This document shows, in pieces, positions 63,349-64,000 of a stretch of 64,000 bases of DNA; within the stretch, counting starts at the first letter, position 1; the number at the start of each line of letters is the position of its first letter. The position numbers were made by a program, and so were the translations under genes. The notes under the pieces are model-generated. The model was not told where the DNA came from and did no database searches. It saw only the letters and a program-made list of their open reading frames with translations. The stretch is from JBCCFK01 sp965262315 (GTDB taxonomy: Bacteria; Actinomycetota; Acidimicrobiia; Acidimicrobiales; UBA8592): positions 26,471 to 90,470 of the forward strand of contig CBDHFJ010000165.1 in NCBI GenBank assembly GCA_965262315.1, given 5' to 3'.

Positions 63349-63929
63349 AACCGACGCTGGTCACGGCCACGGCCAATCCGAACAAGGTCGCGGAGATCGC
63401 GGCCATCCTCGGCGACGCGGTCGAGCTGCTGCCTCGGCCCGCCGAGGTGGGCGACGTGGTCGAGGATGCGCCGACGCTCGAGGGCAACGCACGCCTCAAG
63501 GCGGTGGCGATCTGCGAGGCCACCGGTCAAGCCGCCGTGGCGGACGACACCGGGCTCGAGGTCGACGCGCTCGGCGGCGCCCCGGGCGTGCACTCTGCCC
63601 GCTACGCCGGCGAGGAAGCAGACGCCGCCCGAAACCTCGCCAAGCTGCTCACCGAGCTCGACGGCGTGCCGCCCGAACAACGCACGGCGCGGTTCCGTAC
63701 CGTCGCGCTGATCCGGCGGCCCGACGGCTCCGAGGTCGTCACCCACGGCGTGGTCGAGGGCACGATCATCGACACGCCCCGCGGCGTCGGCGGGTTCGGC
63801 TACGACCCGGTCTTCGTGCCGGTCGACAGCGACGGTTCGACCTTCGCCGAGATGACCGACGACGCGAAGAACGCGATCAGCCATCGAGGCCGGGCCTTCC
63901 GCGCCCTTGCAGTCCACCTCTCGAGCTGA
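63345..63929 (+). CDS. rdgB: XTP/dITP diphosphatase (non-canonical purine NTP pyrophosphatase)
   Basis: This 194-residue Ham1/RdgB protein starts with TLVTATANPNKVAEIAAIL and contains ADDTGLEVDALGGAPGVHSARYAG and GGFGYDPVFVP, the substrate and metal signature motifs. It removes deaminated purine nucleotides from the pool. The GTG overlaps the rph stop by 4 nt, so the two are translationally coupled. Confidence 0.95.
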   Translation: MKPTLVTATANPNKVAEIAAILGDAVELLPRPAEVGDVVEDAPTLEGNARLKAVAICEATGQAAVADDTGLEVDALGGAPGVHSARYAGEEADAARNLAKLLTELDGVPPEQRTARFRTVALIRRPDGSEVVTHGVVEGTIIDTPRGVGGFGYDPVFVPVDSDGSTFAEMTDDAKNAISHRGRAFRALAVHLSS

Positions 63930-64000
63930 CCCCGCCCTGCCACCGGCCCGCTGCCCTCGGAGCGGACCCGTGACTGGCGCAGCTCAGAGGAAGAGACGGT

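Noticed and set aside
63951..64000. Start of a tRNA gene at the right edge (GGCGCAGCTCAGAGGAAGAG)
   Set aside because: It resembles a D-arm, but position 8 and the stem pairing do not fit well, and the anticodon and T-arm lie outside the window. A longer sequence with tRNAscan would decide.

Overview
This window looks like a chromosomal segment of a high-G+C actinobacterium, most likely of the class Acidimicrobiia. The markers are coenzyme F420 biosynthesis (cofD, cofE) with a PPOX-class F420-type protein, mycothiol-linked enzymes (an S-(hydroxymethyl)mycothiol dehydrogenase-type MDR and an MDMPI-fold protein), an AccA3-type biotin carboxylase/BCCP fusion, an Rv3303c-type LpdA, and a mec-cysM-murI-MBL-rph-rdgB block in the order of the Mycobacterium Rv1334-Rv1341 region. 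The class assignment is inference from protein content only.

Layout. 1-7.8 kb: lpdA and an RDD protein, a biotin carboxylase divergent from birA, an LCP ligase, a secreted His-rich protein and a nucleotidyltransferase. 7.8-11.8 kb: a minus-strand operon joining a deoxyhexose pathway (Gmd and a reductase) to F420 assembly (CofD, CofE); a 168-bp palindromic element separates it from its left neighbour. 11.9-20 kb: a large GT2 membrane protein coupled to a DUF5719-like protein, a thioredoxin-like protein, FtsH and a CPBP protease. 20-25.3 kb: phosphomannomutase, Trm112, a coupled pair of XRE-HTH membrane proteins (the second with an extracytoplasmic zincin domain), and AhcY. 26-36 kb: ComF, HPF, SecA, two small membrane proteins, RF2, FtsE, FtsX and a LytM peptidase, a core translation/secretion/division block.

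36-54 kb is more accessory: a formaldehyde dehydrogenase-type MDR, a patatin, a TetR-flanked acetoacetate decarboxylase/amidohydrolase/SDR cluster, a histidine-rich polytopic membrane protein, an MFS gene bracketed by REP-like repeats, a Rieske/haemolysin-III pair, a PaaI thioesterase, a threonine aldolase, an MDMPI protein and a cotranslated P450/kinase pair. 54.3-64 kb: tmRNA and SmpB, a KSTD-like flavoprotein, and the mec-cysM-murI-MBL-rph-rdgB block. cysM carries a one-base frameshift in a C-run, and no cysO is present.

The most general pattern is regulatory. At least 22 genes on both strands have a TANNNT hexamer ending 6-9 nt upstream of the start codon and usually no Shine-Dalgarno sequence, which is what leaderless transcription looks like. 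It was used here to choose several starts (LCP, FtsH, haemolysin III, MurI). Genes with a clear SD (ahcY, hpf, paaI, the flavoprotein) lack a hexamer at that position. The strongest candidate for an undescribed system is the HTH-membrane/zincin gene pair at 21972-23755.
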